Shown here: positions 27,301 to 35,695 of the stretch, one piece after another | Layout of the letters: each line of letters starts with the position of its first letter | Position numbering within the stretch: position 1 is the first letter of the stretch | Assembly (NCBI RefSeq): GCF_001613545.1 | Contig: NZ_BDCO01000002.1 | Span: forward strand, 3,472,001 to 3,536,000 | Length of the DNA stretch: 64,000 bases | Reading direction: 5' to 3' | Source: Terrimicrobium sacchariphilum | Lineage (GTDB): Bacteria; Verrucomicrobiota; Verrucomicrobiia; Chthoniobacterales; Terrimicrobiaceae | Notes under the pieces: generated by a model | What the model was told of the DNA's origin: nothing | Database searches by the model: none | Seen by the model: only the letters and a program-made list of their open reading frames with translations | Position numbers and translations under genes: made by a program

Positions 27301-27828
27301 CGGCATCTCTCCCTTGGCCACACCCGCAGGCAAGGAGGAAAACGAAAACCCCTCGATCACTCCCTCAGCCCCGGGATCAAGGATGGGATATTGCGAGGAG
27401 ACGGGGGCGTTCAGGTCGGTATAGTGTGCCGGCTTGTCCCTCCAGTTGACGAGGGCCGTAGCCTCGGCCGCCGCATCGACAGAGTTTGTCAGCACCCACG
27501 AGCGCGATGAATACAGCTTGTAAGCCCGCAGCAGGTCACCCTTGGTATCATAGGAGCGGATCATTCCCGGCTGGGATGCCCAGGCGACATCCGCCGATGC
27601 ATTTGTGCCCGCCGTCGCTGTTTTGATCTGGGCCATCACCAGATTGACCGCGCTATCCGCCAGCATGCGGGCCGCCGCGCCATCGGCATAGGCTTTGGAA
27701 GACTTCAACTCCGTCCCCACTCCCGCCAGGAACGCCAGCGCGAGAGCGGAGAGAAAAATGAGGCTCGCCAGCACAATGACGAGTGCGGAGCCCGCTTTCC
27801 TTTTCTTTGATCTGATCCCGCCTTTCAT
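24343..27828 (-). CDS. Very large pseudopilin-like protein, Verru_Chthon cassette protein A (GspK-like)
   Basis: ATG 27828 overlaps the C-gene stop (ATGA) and is preferred to an in-frame start at 27837. The protein of 1161 residues begins with KAGSALVIVLASLIFLSALA, a GspK/PilX-type helix without Glu at +5. Shared blocks with cassette 1 protein A include GRIAFWADDETAKVNVNTAS, ISYLQRLMGARVPGF, DRDQILTEAFDYIRATN, MFGSLSTGVKAGEPWRTLLF, EPYAISEPFSTAGKINLNTQ and ERPYANIYPRLTTKSNTFTV. The INLNT motif is at the position where GspK has its NVNTA/helix-hairpin-helix-like element. It is far longer than GspK (about 320 residues). Predicted to cap the pseudopilus. Confidence 0.82.
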   Translation of the reverse strand: MKGGIRSKKRKAGSALVIVLASLIFLSALALAFLAGVGTELKSSKAYADGAAARMLADSAVNLVMAQIKTATAGTNASADVAWASQPGMIRSYDTKGDLLRAYKLYSSRSWVLTNSVDAAAEATALVNWRDKPAHYTDLNAPVSSQYPILDPGAEGVIEGFSFSSLPAGVAKGEMPVEWLYVLKDGSIVAPDAAASATRTAVVPGASGANPIIGRIAFWADDETAKVNVNTASEGTFWDTPRVITDYDRKLGKYQPVKNEFQRYPGHPAMVNLPAALPAINTPTKAYSVSPRYVDGGSREGTVSNVTTPVKLKHDRLYASVDELVFDPDRNPQGISREDLDKSRFFITTASRAPEVNMFNQPRVAMWPIHSQSSSAYRTVQDQTIAFSSTINGLPYYFQRADSLSPTSDYQDIERNRQLISYLQRLMGARVPGFDGSFLAKYDSDRDQILTEAFDYIRATNLNDQGVTNPFAPSGQVTPIYIGAMDTLGFGRFPTVAEVGVAFAYLGNGDLSGTPVTAASPVSQDQRPSYVGTDGNGKPPVNTEVILGYLVMSFMNPAMGYPSYIPSFTVQVEGLQNFKINGAAMGFPSTGSTYVNRAAASDFFGHEPPAGGLDPRWFVIGKRFDASGSDPQRYPFFSLPIVLPTTKLGYSGTYFDFKGGEITVKIFAGNGTAADDLVQTLNVTIPSPRIPLPGKAEDQYRLIGTGHGSGSYGDRFAKCDSGDTGGTWRLFGAGDGSAKDTVVTVALASGDARTSFLRNVSGTLYADTPYNPDAPNVRSSFCANSGFSFFARTRQGKLIENVSSTLFANVLPAAVNGVHVNGDPAMPVGDFDNGIASMPDGSYINRPDEGDLSGMSAAGETPYFKSWGAYSAVNTTYFSPNRQVPSSGMFGSLSTGVKAGEPWRTLLFRPDPSGKHPGSAGLPDHLFMDLFWMPVIEPYAISEPFSTAGKINLNTQIMPFSFITRETGLRAAVKAERILAIPQSKVNNYKNLNKLSASTLPDADFRFDLNVDETMKGVRQRFAGNDIYHSASEICELPLIPKDPAGTTLAGMSTFWDNYLLTGDNSKERPYANIYPRLTTKSNTFTVHCRVQTLQNRKGDAANQWTEGRGRVTGEYRGSALIERYIDPNDSRIPDYATTPNAAPLDRFYKFRVPVTKQFNP

Positions 27829-28844
27829 TGACTCCACTTTGCCCCGCGTATTCCGATATCTGCCTGAAAAACCTGATAATTCAGATTCCGGGATTTCAGC
27901 GTGCCCTCGAGTGTCGCGATATCATCGTCCAGCTTCGACGGGTCGTGAAAGAGGGACGGAATCCCGAGATCCGGAGCCGCGTCTCCCACACAGACTCGCT
28001 GCGCGGATGGCTCATCCAGGGCGACCATGACCACATGCAGGATCGGAGGCAGCTGATTCATCTGCTGCGGCTGGGTCGTTCCCGACCAAGGGGTGCGCGA
28101 GTCGAAGGTGTAGTCAGTGGTCAGCGAGGTCTCGCTGGCATCATCTGCCGCGGACTTCTTCGGAAGTATGACCAGAGCGATGATATTGTCCGCAAGGGGG
28201 CGTGTACTCGCGTTGTTCCCTGCTGGAGCAGTCCCACCTGTGAACCACCCGGTACCGGTGGCATTTGCCGTCTTGAAGATATTCAGGTCCTGCAGGGACT
28301 GGGTAAACTGCATAAGCCGGAAACGGTGCTTGAGCGGGCTGAGCGCCTCGCTGACAAATCCTGGGCGCCCGCCCGTCGCCGCGTCGTCGTTGTAAGCGAC
28401 ATAATACCCGACCGCATTGAGCGCCCCATCGAGCCCGGACCACGCCGTGCTGTTCGCATATCCGAGCGGAGCCTGAAAGAATACGGCGTGACTGATCTGC
28501 GATGGATTGGTCAGCAGGCCGGGACCGGAGATAAAGTGCAAATCGGACTGCCGACCGTACCGCGCAGGCTGCCCGTCATAAGCCGGATCCCGCGGCGTCC
28601 GGCCGCTTGCATCGAAATAGTCGTAGTATCCGTTCAAAGTCGCTTGGCCAAGCTTCCTGGTGAGAGACTCAAATGCCGCCCGCGCTCCTTGGAAGGACTC
28701 GATTTTTGCCTGGGAGCTCTTCCAGACCCGCCCCGTCTGCTGTGTGATCGAAAAGATAACCAACAGAATGATCGCCAGGATGGCGGTCGAGACCAGCAGC
28801 TCGACAAGAGTGAATCCCCGGTGCTTCTGAAGATAAGCGCTCAT
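27825..28844 (-). CDS. Pseudopilin, Verru_Chthon cassette protein C-like (GspJ-like)
   Basis: The 339-residue protein has the prepilin signal RGFTLVELLVSTAILAIILL (Glu at +5). Its periplasmic part resembles cassette 1 protein C: FESLTRKLGQATLNGYYDYF, LKHRFRLMQFTQSLQDLNIF, and a late TDYTFDSRT...QLPPILHVVMVAL block, ending GIRGAKWSQ (cassette 1: PLRESKWSRSQ). It is 11 bases after the B gene and translationally coupled to A. Likely a minor pseudopilin of GspJ type. Confidence 0.82.
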   Translation of the reverse strand: MSAYLQKHRGFTLVELLVSTAILAIILLVIFSITQQTGRVWKSSQAKIESFQGARAAFESLTRKLGQATLNGYYDYFDASGRTPRDPAYDGQPARYGRQSDLHFISGPGLLTNPSQISHAVFFQAPLGYANSTAWSGLDGALNAVGYYVAYNDDAATGGRPGFVSEALSPLKHRFRLMQFTQSLQDLNIFKTANATGTGWFTGGTAPAGNNASTRPLADNIIALVILPKKSAADDASETSLTTDYTFDSRTPWSGTTQPQQMNQLPPILHVVMVALDEPSAQRVCVGDAAPDLGIPSLFHDPSKLDDDIATLEGTLKSRNLNYQVFQADIGIRGAKWSQ

Positions 28845-28855
28845 TTCACCCCTCC

Positions 28856-29296
28856 CTAGTCATTCTTCACGACCACTGTGGCGATGGTCTTCACCTCGTC
28901 GGGTCTGGTGCGATTGCGGATCGTCACCACGACATTTTTTGCCACATCCGGAGACAGGCTTTGCGTGATGGAGTTTGTCAAATTCGCCAGCGTCACACCC
29001 ATCGTATAAACTCGCTGCTCATCTCCTGCCGAAACAGGGCGCCCGCTTTCATCAAAATAGGCCTCGTACGCCTGCAGCTTGCTGAAATCCGTCAGTACGG
29101 CATCGCTGATCGCCTTTTGGGCGATCCGTGATTGCACAGAGGTATCGATGGACGCCCGGAAGGTGTTCATTCCCACCGCAATCAACCCAACGATACCCAT
29201 CATCGCAAAGCTGACTATCCCCAAGGCGATCACGACTTCGACGAGGCTAAAAGCTCGGCGTCTTTGTCTCAAGGCCATCAAACCGGGGGATTTCAT
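28856..29296 (-). CDS. Pseudopilin, Verru_Chthon cassette protein B-like (GspI-like)
   Basis: The 146-residue protein has the prepilin sequence RAFSLVEVVIALGIVSFAMM (Glu at +5), almost the same as cassette 1 protein B, followed by VGLIAVGMNTFRAS. Length fits GspI. It is the promoter-proximal gene of cassette 2. Its upstream region, shared with the divergent GH38 gene, carries repeated ATTTTGCAT-type motifs. An in-frame ATG at 29278 is a possible alternative start. Confidence 0.82.
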   Translation of the reverse strand: MKSPGLMALRQRRRAFSLVEVVIALGIVSFAMMGIVGLIAVGMNTFRASIDTSVQSRIAQKAISDAVLTDFSKLQAYEAYFDESGRPVSAGDEQRVYTMGVTLANLTNSITQSLSPDVAKNVVVTIRNRTRPDEVKTIATVVVKND

Positions 29297-29314
29297 TCTT
29301 CGGGGAAGTTATTC

Positions 29315-29333
29315 ATTTTGCATATAAAATATT
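29315..29333 (+). promoter_or_regulatory. ATTTTGCAT-type motif, copy 2 (candidate operator)
   Basis: ATTTTGCATATAAAATATT lies 19-37 bases upstream of the cassette 2 B gene. It differs from the other copies by a 2-base insertion in the centre and is positioned to block transcription. Confidence 0.4.
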
Positions 29334-29458
29334 ACTTTTATTGCAAAATATAATACCGAAAACCTGCCATAGGATGCAGGATTGTAAAGGTAAAATCAGC
29401 AAAATGCAGGGCCCCTCTTCCAATAAACATGACGGATAAAAAGCACATTAAATCATGT

Positions 29459-29475
29459 ATTTTGCATAAAATATT
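29459..29475 (+). promoter_or_regulatory. ATTTTGCAT-type motif, copy 3 (candidate operator)
   Basis: ATTTTGCATAAAATATT lies 53-69 bases upstream of the preferred GTG start of the GH38 gene. The first 14 bases equal the reverse complement of 22435-22448. Confidence 0.45.
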
Positions 29476-29527
29476 GATTTCCGCATATTCTTTGGATATC
29501 AATTTTACGTTCCAAACACTCACAGCA

Positions 29528-32023
29528 GTGAACTCCAGCCGCCCCATCTTTCATCTCCTTCCCAACGCGCATCTCGACCCGGTCTGGCTCTGGGACTGGC
29601 GGGAAGGTCTCAACGAAGGACTCGCAACTGTTCAGTCCGTCCTCAATCTCATGGATGAGTTTCCCCAACTGACATTCATCCGGGGCGAGTCGGCGATCTA
29701 TGAGCATGTCGAGAAGACGAGTCCCGCCCTTTTCCGCCGCATCGCCAGGCAGGTGGAGGAGGGACGCTGGGACATCGTGGGAGGCACGCACATCCAGCCG
29801 GATTCGAATCTCGCTTCCACGGAGACCCTGTGCCGACAGTTCGAGTACGGGCTTGATTATTTTCGCTCGCGGTTCGGCACGCACCCCACCGTGGCGTGGC
29901 AGGCGGATTCCTTTGGCCATACGCCAGGATGGCCCAACATCCTGCATGCCTTTGGGATGACGGACTTTACTTTTACCAGGCCGCAACGCGGACAGTTCCC
30001 TCTCGATACGCCTGCCTTCTGGTGGAAAGGAAGCCATGGGAATCGCCTGCTTTGCTATCGACAGCACTGGCCGTGGTATTGCAGTGAAAGAGCGAATCTC
30101 CCGGAGATTCTGGACCTCACCCAGAAGGAATCCTCCGGGTTTGGCTTTCGTAATATCGGCATCCTGATGGGGCTGGGCAACCATGGCGGAGGCCCCTCCC
30201 GGCGACATATCCTCGAGGTGGAAAAATGGCGGGAACAACATCCCGAGATTGAAGTGCGCTACTCGACCTTGCATGGCTTCTTCCGGGCCCTTCATTCCGA
30301 AATCGACGACCATCCCGAAAGCGATGTCCCCACAGTGAATGGCGACCTCGGCTATTGCCTGCGCGGCTGCTATTCCTCCGTCCAAAAATTCAAGACCCTT
30401 TACCGGCAGGCGGAGAGCGCAGTCACCGAGGCAGAGTGTACAGCCGCTCTGGTCGAGCAGGCGTTCGACGTTCCTGCCCGTCCCTTGGAGGAAGCCTGGA
30501 AGGCGGTTTTATTCAACGCCTTTCACGACATCCTCCCTGGCTCCAGCATCGAGAGAGCCGTCGAAGAACAAAGCGCGTGGATGGGGCTCGCGCTCCATCA
30601 TGCTCAGGAAGCCCGCTTTGCGGCGCTCAATGAACTGGCCTCCCGCATCGACACCTCCGTCGCCGCCCCGGCCCTGCCAGACCACCCGACCGCTGTGCCC
30701 ATGTTGGTCTGGAACTCCCAGCCGCATCCTTTCCACGGCCTCGTCGAGATCGAGACATCTGTAGACTACCGGCCCATTTACTCGTACGAAAACCGCGCCG
30801 ACGAGGTCCCTCTCTCCGTCCATGACTCCAGAGGAAGAAACCTGCCGCTGCAATCTATCAGTACGGAGCATACCTCCATGCCCCATCTACCCTGGCGCAA
30901 GAGGGTGCTCGTGCCATTGACTATTCCCCCCTGGGGCTGGCACGTGGTGCGTTTTGCCTGGGATGAGCTTTCCAGCCCCTCGCTGCCAGGTGGCAGTCCA
31001 GCCCTCACCGGGAGAGCCGGAAGCACCGGCATCACCAATGGCGACTGGACGATCCATCACGCAGAAGACTCTCTCCGCATCGAACGCAACGGGCTCAATT
31101 TCTGGAACACCGGCCGGGATATTTCCCTGCAAGTCGTCGAAGATCCATGGGGCTCATGGGGTGGAATGAACGAGGAGGTGGACTCCTACCAGCTCGATAA
31201 AGTAAGGGAAACATGGCGGCTCACCGCGAGCGAGGTGATCGAGACCGGCCCGCTCCGGGCCAAGCTCTGGACCCGCTGGGAGGGAAAGAACTCCTGGATC
31301 ACCCTCACCTTTTCCCTCGAGCAGGACAGCCCGGTGGTGAAGGTCGATGCCCGCCTGCTCTGGAACGAACGAAGCGCCCGGCTCAAGCTCGTCCTTCCCT
31401 GCTCGGGAGACATGGAGTTTGACGTGCCGGGGGCCACGATTCATCGCGCTTCCGCCGGCCAGTTACCGAGCGGGCGATGGGTGCGCCGCGGCACCGGAGG
31501 CGGGGCCGCCGGATTTGCCAGCACGGCGTTGAGTGATATAGACTTCTCCTCCGACGAACTCCGCATCACCCTGGCCCGGGCGACGCGTTACGCCAACGAC
31601 GTACCGACAGGACCGGAGGAGTTTCCATGGCAGCCGGCCGTTGACTGCGGAGAGCTGAAGTTTGCGTTTTCCCTTTTCTCCAGCGACATCGCTCCCGACT
31701 CAGCCGCCAGCGCACTCCTCCACCCTCCGGTCGCTCAGATGGTCCACGCCCACCAGGGCGACCTCTCCAGCCTCGGCAGTCTCGGGCAGATGAAGCCGGA
31801 GGGCGTACGCGTCCTCTCTTTGCAAAAGCTCCCGACCGGAGAGGTCTTTGCCCGTATCCAAAATCGCAATGACCATACCTGCCACGCCACGGTCGAGGTT
31901 TCCGGAGGAGCAGGCAATGCCAGCAATCTGCTGCCGCAGGAAATCCGGACCATTGCCATAGTGCCGACGGCAGCGATTCACCGGCCCAGAGAAGCCGCCG
32001 CCACAGCGGTCTCGGCCGCCTAA
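29528..32023 (+). CDS. GH38 family alpha-mannosidase
   Basis: GTG 29528 (MNSSRPIFHLLPNAHLDPVW) is preferred because it gives the usual short lead to the zinc/catalytic block HLDPVW; an in-frame ATG at 29429 would add 33 AT-rich codons covering the operator-like motif. The 831-residue protein shows the GH38 catalytic Asp in VAWQADSFGHTPG (D127), a third zinc-site region in FNAFHDILPGSS, and C-terminal beta domains. No signal peptide, so probably cytoplasmic. It would remove alpha-linked mannose from imported oligosaccharides with zinc. It is divergent from cassette 2 and followed by a symporter. Confidence 0.88.
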   Translation: MNSSRPIFHLLPNAHLDPVWLWDWREGLNEGLATVQSVLNLMDEFPQLTFIRGESAIYEHVEKTSPALFRRIARQVEEGRWDIVGGTHIQPDSNLASTETLCRQFEYGLDYFRSRFGTHPTVAWQADSFGHTPGWPNILHAFGMTDFTFTRPQRGQFPLDTPAFWWKGSHGNRLLCYRQHWPWYCSERANLPEILDLTQKESSGFGFRNIGILMGLGNHGGGPSRRHILEVEKWREQHPEIEVRYSTLHGFFRALHSEIDDHPESDVPTVNGDLGYCLRGCYSSVQKFKTLYRQAESAVTEAECTAALVEQAFDVPARPLEEAWKAVLFNAFHDILPGSSIERAVEEQSAWMGLALHHAQEARFAALNELASRIDTSVAAPALPDHPTAVPMLVWNSQPHPFHGLVEIETSVDYRPIYSYENRADEVPLSVHDSRGRNLPLQSISTEHTSMPHLPWRKRVLVPLTIPPWGWHVVRFAWDELSSPSLPGGSPALTGRAGSTGITNGDWTIHHAEDSLRIERNGLNFWNTGRDISLQVVEDPWGSWGGMNEEVDSYQLDKVRETWRLTASEVIETGPLRAKLWTRWEGKNSWITLTFSLEQDSPVVKVDARLLWNERSARLKLVLPCSGDMEFDVPGATIHRASAGQLPSGRWVRRGTGGGAAGFASTALSDIDFSSDELRITLARATRYANDVPTGPEEFPWQPAVDCGELKFAFSLFSSDIAPDSAASALLHPPVAQMVHAHQGDLSSLGSLGQMKPEGVRVLSLQKLPTGEVFARIQNRNDHTCHATVEVSGGAGNASNLLPQEIRTIAIVPTAAIHRPREAAATAVSAA

Positions 32024-32117
32024 ACCCGGGCTTCCCCCTGTGGGGAACCCTTCCCTCAACTCCCACCGATCCTCCGCCGGACCGCGAAGTGCGCAAGGCG
32101 GTCGGAACCCTTGATCC

Positions 32118-34163
32118 ATGCACCTGCTAGACTGGCTCCTCTTTGCCCTCCCCGTAGTCCTCGTCCTCGGAATCGCCGTCGCGGCTCAACGCTACATGAA
32201 AAGCGTTGCGGATTTCATGTCGGGAGGGAGGCTCGCCGGTCCCTATCTCCTGGCTGTTGCGTCGGGCGAAATGCAGGCGGGCGCGGTGGTCTTCGCCGCC
32301 ATGTTCGAGTTGATCTCCAAGTCGGGCTTCACACTGACATGGTGGTGGATGATCGGCACTCCCATCAGCATCATCGTCACCATCTCGGGTTTCGTCTTTT
32401 ACCGGTTTCGCGAGACCCGCGCCCTCACTCTCGCGCAATTTTTTGAGCTTCGCTACAGCAAGCGCTTCCGCCTTTTCACCGGCATGCTCGGGTTCCTCGC
32501 CGGCATCATGAATTTCGGCATCATCCCGGCCATCGGTGCGAGGTTCATGGTGTATTTCCTCGGCCTGCCCCCAGAGGTTCATCTCTCGGGATTTTCCCTT
32601 CCCACTTACGTGCTGATCATGGGGGCGTTTCTGGGCATCACGCTATTCATGACTCTCACGGGGGGATTCCTCACCGTCCTCATCGTGAACTGCGTCGAGG
32701 GCATGATCACCCAGATATTCTATCTCATCATCATCGGCGCGCTGCTTGTGATCTTCTCCTGGCCCGAGATCAACGCCGTGTTGATCGACCGCCCGGCCGG
32801 ACAATCGCTGATCAACCCCTTTGATTCTCTCTCCCTGAAGGATTTCAACATCTGGTACATCGTCATCAGCATCTTCGTCGGGGTATACGGCACTGGAGCC
32901 TGGCAGAATGCCAGCGCTTACAAATCGGCAGCGATCACTCCTCATGCCTCGGTCATGGGCAATATCATGGGCCGGTGGCGGGACCTGGGCAAAAATGCCG
33001 TTGTCACTTTGCTCGCCGTCTGCGCGCTGACCTTCCTCAATCATCCGGATTTCGCCAGCCAGGCTGCGGCAGCACATGTCCAGTCGGCCGCGATCGAGAG
33101 CGCCCAGGTGCGCGGCCAGATGGAGGTGCCCATCGCCATGTCGCACTTCCTCCCATGGGGAATCAAGGGCGTCCTCTGCGCCATTCTCCTGATGGGCATC
33201 TTTGGCGGCGATGCCACGCACCTGCACTCCTGGGGAACGATCTTTGTGCAGGACATCCTCGTACCCTTGCGCAAGAAAGCCTTTGATCCCAGGCGGCACA
33301 TCCTCGCCTTGCGGCTGTCCGTTCTCGGAGTGGCAATCTTTGCCTTTATCTTCGGGTCACTGTTTCAGCAGACGGAATATGTCTTCATGTGGTGGGCTGT
33401 CACCACCGCCATCTATGTCGGAGGCGCGGGCGCATGCATCATTGGCGGGCTATACTGGAAAAAGGGCACCACCATAGGCGCCTGGGCAGCCCTGCTCTCT
33501 GGATCGCTCCTGTCGGGAGGCGGCATCCTGGCGCGCCAGCTCCTCGGCACGGCTTTTCCGCTGAACGGCACGGAGATTTCACTCGTCGCAACTCTGGTTG
33601 CCATCAGCATATACGTGCTCGTTTCCCTGCTCACTTGCCGCGAGGATTTCAACCTCGACCGCATGCTTCATCGCGGAAAATACGCTGCTGCTGCTGCAGA
33701 GGATCTCGGCGAACTCCCGCAGAAAAAACCGACCACCTCCCGCCTCCGCTTAGGTATCGGCAGGGTCATTGGTATCACGGAGAATTTTTCGACCATGGAC
33801 AAATGGATCGCTGGCGGGCTCTTTGGCTGGAGCATGCTCTGGTTTGTCATCTTCGCCGTGGGCACGATCTGGAATTTTATCGCACCGTGGCCGACCTCCG
33901 TATGGTCGGGCTACTGGCATATCGCAGGGATCGGCATCCCGATTTTCCTGAGCCTCGTGATGGCGATCTGGTTCACTTGGGGAGGCCTGCGCGACATGCG
34001 CGAGCTCTTCCGGCGGCTCCGCGTCCAGAAAGTCAACGTCCTCGATAATGGCACCGTGATCGGCGACCAGAACCTCGACGAAGCTGGCGGGAAGGCATTG
34101 CCGGAAAAATCAAACTCCTCACCGATGGGATGCCTCCCGAGAAAAATATCGCCCCATGAATGA
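32118..34163 (+). CDS. Sodium:solute symporter (SSS family)
   Basis: The 681-residue membrane protein begins MHLLDWLLFALPVVLVLGIA and has about 13-14 hydrophobic segments. Conserved SSS features include FMSGGRLAGPYLLAVASGEM, then FRETRALTLAQFFELRYSKR, and a mid-protein YGTGAWQNASAY. The family imports sugars or related solutes with sodium. It follows GH38 by 94 bases, overlaps DUF2264 by 8 bases and is a close paralogue of the symporter at 60857-62806. Both lie next to glycosidase genes, so an oligosaccharide or monosaccharide is the likely cargo. Confidence 0.88.
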   Translation: MHLLDWLLFALPVVLVLGIAVAAQRYMKSVADFMSGGRLAGPYLLAVASGEMQAGAVVFAAMFELISKSGFTLTWWWMIGTPISIIVTISGFVFYRFRETRALTLAQFFELRYSKRFRLFTGMLGFLAGIMNFGIIPAIGARFMVYFLGLPPEVHLSGFSLPTYVLIMGAFLGITLFMTLTGGFLTVLIVNCVEGMITQIFYLIIIGALLVIFSWPEINAVLIDRPAGQSLINPFDSLSLKDFNIWYIVISIFVGVYGTGAWQNASAYKSAAITPHASVMGNIMGRWRDLGKNAVVTLLAVCALTFLNHPDFASQAAAAHVQSAAIESAQVRGQMEVPIAMSHFLPWGIKGVLCAILLMGIFGGDATHLHSWGTIFVQDILVPLRKKAFDPRRHILALRLSVLGVAIFAFIFGSLFQQTEYVFMWWAVTTAIYVGGAGACIIGGLYWKKGTTIGAWAALLSGSLLSGGGILARQLLGTAFPLNGTEISLVATLVAISIYVLVSLLTCREDFNLDRMLHRGKYAAAAAEDLGELPQKKPTTSRLRLGIGRVIGITENFSTMDKWIAGGLFGWSMLWFVIFAVGTIWNFIAPWPTSVWSGYWHIAGIGIPIFLSLVMAIWFTWGGLRDMRELFRRLRVQKVNVLDNGTVIGDQNLDEAGGKALPEKSNSSPMGCLPRKISPHE

Positions 34164-35286
34164 ACGCTACTACTGGACAGGAGTTCTCAAGCGGATCGCA
34201 TCGCCGGTGCTGCTTCACCTCTCCCGTCGCACCCTGCGCGAGCGCATGCCTGTAGAATCTGGAGGCGACCCGGCCCGTCAGAACTTTACACATCTGGAAG
34301 CCATCGGTCGCCTGCTGGCCGGCATCGCTCCCTGGATCGAACTCAGAGAGGAGGACTCTCTTCCGCTGGCGCGGCAGGCACTAGACTCTCTCGATGCCGC
34401 CACTGATCCCGCATCACCCGATTTTTGCAACTTCAGCCACAGCTCCCAGCCGCTGGTGGACGCCGCTTTTTTGTGCCAGGGACTGCTCCGCGCTCCGCGC
34501 GCGCTATGGGAGCCACTTGACCTGCGGGTAAAGCAAAATGTCATCCGCGCCGTGAAGCAAACCCGCGCCATCCGCGCCTCTCCGAATAACTGGATACTCT
34601 TCAGCGCGATGGTCGAAACCGCCTTGTTCGCGTGGGGCGAACCCGACTGGGATCGCATGAGAATTGACTATGCCATCCGCCAGTACCAGCAATGGTATCT
34701 GGGCGATGGAGTCTATGGAGACGGCTCTGATTTCCACGCCGATTACTACAATTCCTTCGTCATCCAGCCCATGATGGTTGATATCCTCCGCCACATGCGC
34801 GACCAAGAAGACTGGGATTCCTTTACGGAAAAAATCATAGCCCGCGCGCAGCGGGGAGCGGCTATTCTGGAACGCCTGATCTCGCCCGAAGGCACCTTTC
34901 CGCCGCTTGGCCGTTCCCTCGCCTACCGGTTTGGTGCCATGCACCTGCTCGCTCAAGCTGCCCTGCTTCATTTCCTTCCCGAAACCATCCGACCTGCGCA
35001 GGTGAGGGAAGCCCTCGGCGCGGTGATCCGCCGTATTGTCGAGGCTCCTGGCACCTTCGATGCAAACGGATGGCTGCGCATTGGCTTCTGCGGCCACCAG
35101 CCCGAAGTGGCGGAATCCTACATTTCCACGGGAAGCCTCTATCTCTGCGCCACCGTCCTGCTTCCGCTTGGTCTTTCTGCTAATGCGCCTTTCTGGTCCG
35201 ACCCGCCTTCTCCGTGGACATCGGTCCAAGCTTGGGGCGGCCTGCCGCTGGCGAGTGATCATTCCCTCAATGAGGCGCTTCTGTGA
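34156..35286 (+). CDS. DUF2264 family protein
   Basis: The 376-residue protein has no signal peptide and shows the DUF2264 pattern: NNWILFSAMVETALFAWGEP, then YGDGSDFHADYYNSFVIQPM and FPPLGRSLAYRFG. The family is thought to adopt an (alpha/alpha)-barrel fold and often travels with sugar-degradation genes; I do not assign a reaction. The conserved acidic/aromatic segment DGSDFHADYYNS is a likely active-site region. The ATG overlaps the symporter stop by 8 bases, indicating coupling. The protein is short for DUF2264 proteins, which can be longer and carry an additional C-terminal domain. Confidence 0.75.
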   Translation: MNERYYWTGVLKRIASPVLLHLSRRTLRERMPVESGGDPARQNFTHLEAIGRLLAGIAPWIELREEDSLPLARQALDSLDAATDPASPDFCNFSHSSQPLVDAAFLCQGLLRAPRALWEPLDLRVKQNVIRAVKQTRAIRASPNNWILFSAMVETALFAWGEPDWDRMRIDYAIRQYQQWYLGDGVYGDGSDFHADYYNSFVIQPMMVDILRHMRDQEDWDSFTEKIIARAQRGAAILERLISPEGTFPPLGRSLAYRFGAMHLLAQAALLHFLPETIRPAQVREALGAVIRRIVEAPGTFDANGWLRIGFCGHQPEVAESYISTGSLYLCATVLLPLGLSANAPFWSDPPSPWTSVQAWGGLPLASDHSLNEALL

Positions 35287-35695
35287 CAAAAACCATCAAA
35301 CGATCCATGGCAGGTGTGATGACTATTGGCCCGAACAATGGCGGTGCCGCAGCTTAATTGCCGCAGACGTCCTCCCCTTCAAACTGGACCTATTTCAGGG
35401 GGACCCAGCCACCCGACTGTCCTCAACGGATGATTCCCATGGGAGCAATCCCTTCAGAACCACCTCGCGACGATTGAAGGAACTGGGCTTCGTTGAGAAC
35501 GAAACCGTAGAAAACCTTCATGGCTATGAGATCCTCAAAAAGGAATCTTTGAGTGTAGTCAATATATCTGACTCCTCGCCATAACTCCGATCTCGATAAA
35601 GACAAGCTTGGGCTCGTGCGCGACGAACCCGACACCGAAGAATCCATTTCGCTGGGAGTCTACACATGTCTTAACTTTGCCAAAACAGGCAAAAC
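35287..35695. other. Intergenic region without a convincing gene
   Basis: The 409 bases between DUF2264 (+) and GH2 (-) stop codons hold only short frames with no recognisable similarity. It might be decayed coding sequence. An inverted repeat (TTTGCC 35676-35681, GGCAAA 35688-35693) just past the GH2 stop could form a weak terminator. Confidence 0.4.

Larger units (their letters stand above)
29297..29527. promoter_or_regulatory. Divergent promoter region of cassette 2 and GH38 alpha-mannosidase
   Basis: This markedly AT-rich 231-base stretch contains three related elements: ATTTTGCATATAAAAT at 29315-29330, TTTTATTGCAAAAT in opposite orientation near 29336-29349, and ATTTTGCATAAAATATT at 29459-29475. 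All fit a single regulator controlling both directions. Confidence 0.5.

Noticed and set aside
27828-28859. 343-codon + frame opposite cassette 2 protein C
   Set aside because: Its composition is Arg/Ile-rich shadow translation, and the - strand carries a clear prepilin sequence and family blocks.
32032-32047. TTCCCC-CTGT-GGGGAA hairpin between GH38 and symporter 1
   Set aside because: Six base pairs without a T-run, and the genes look like one operon, so a terminator call is not supported.
35036-35584. 182-codon + frame overlapping the end of DUF2264
   Set aside because: Its first part is a shadow of DUF2264; the remainder after 35287 has no recognisable family, so it is treated as non-coding.
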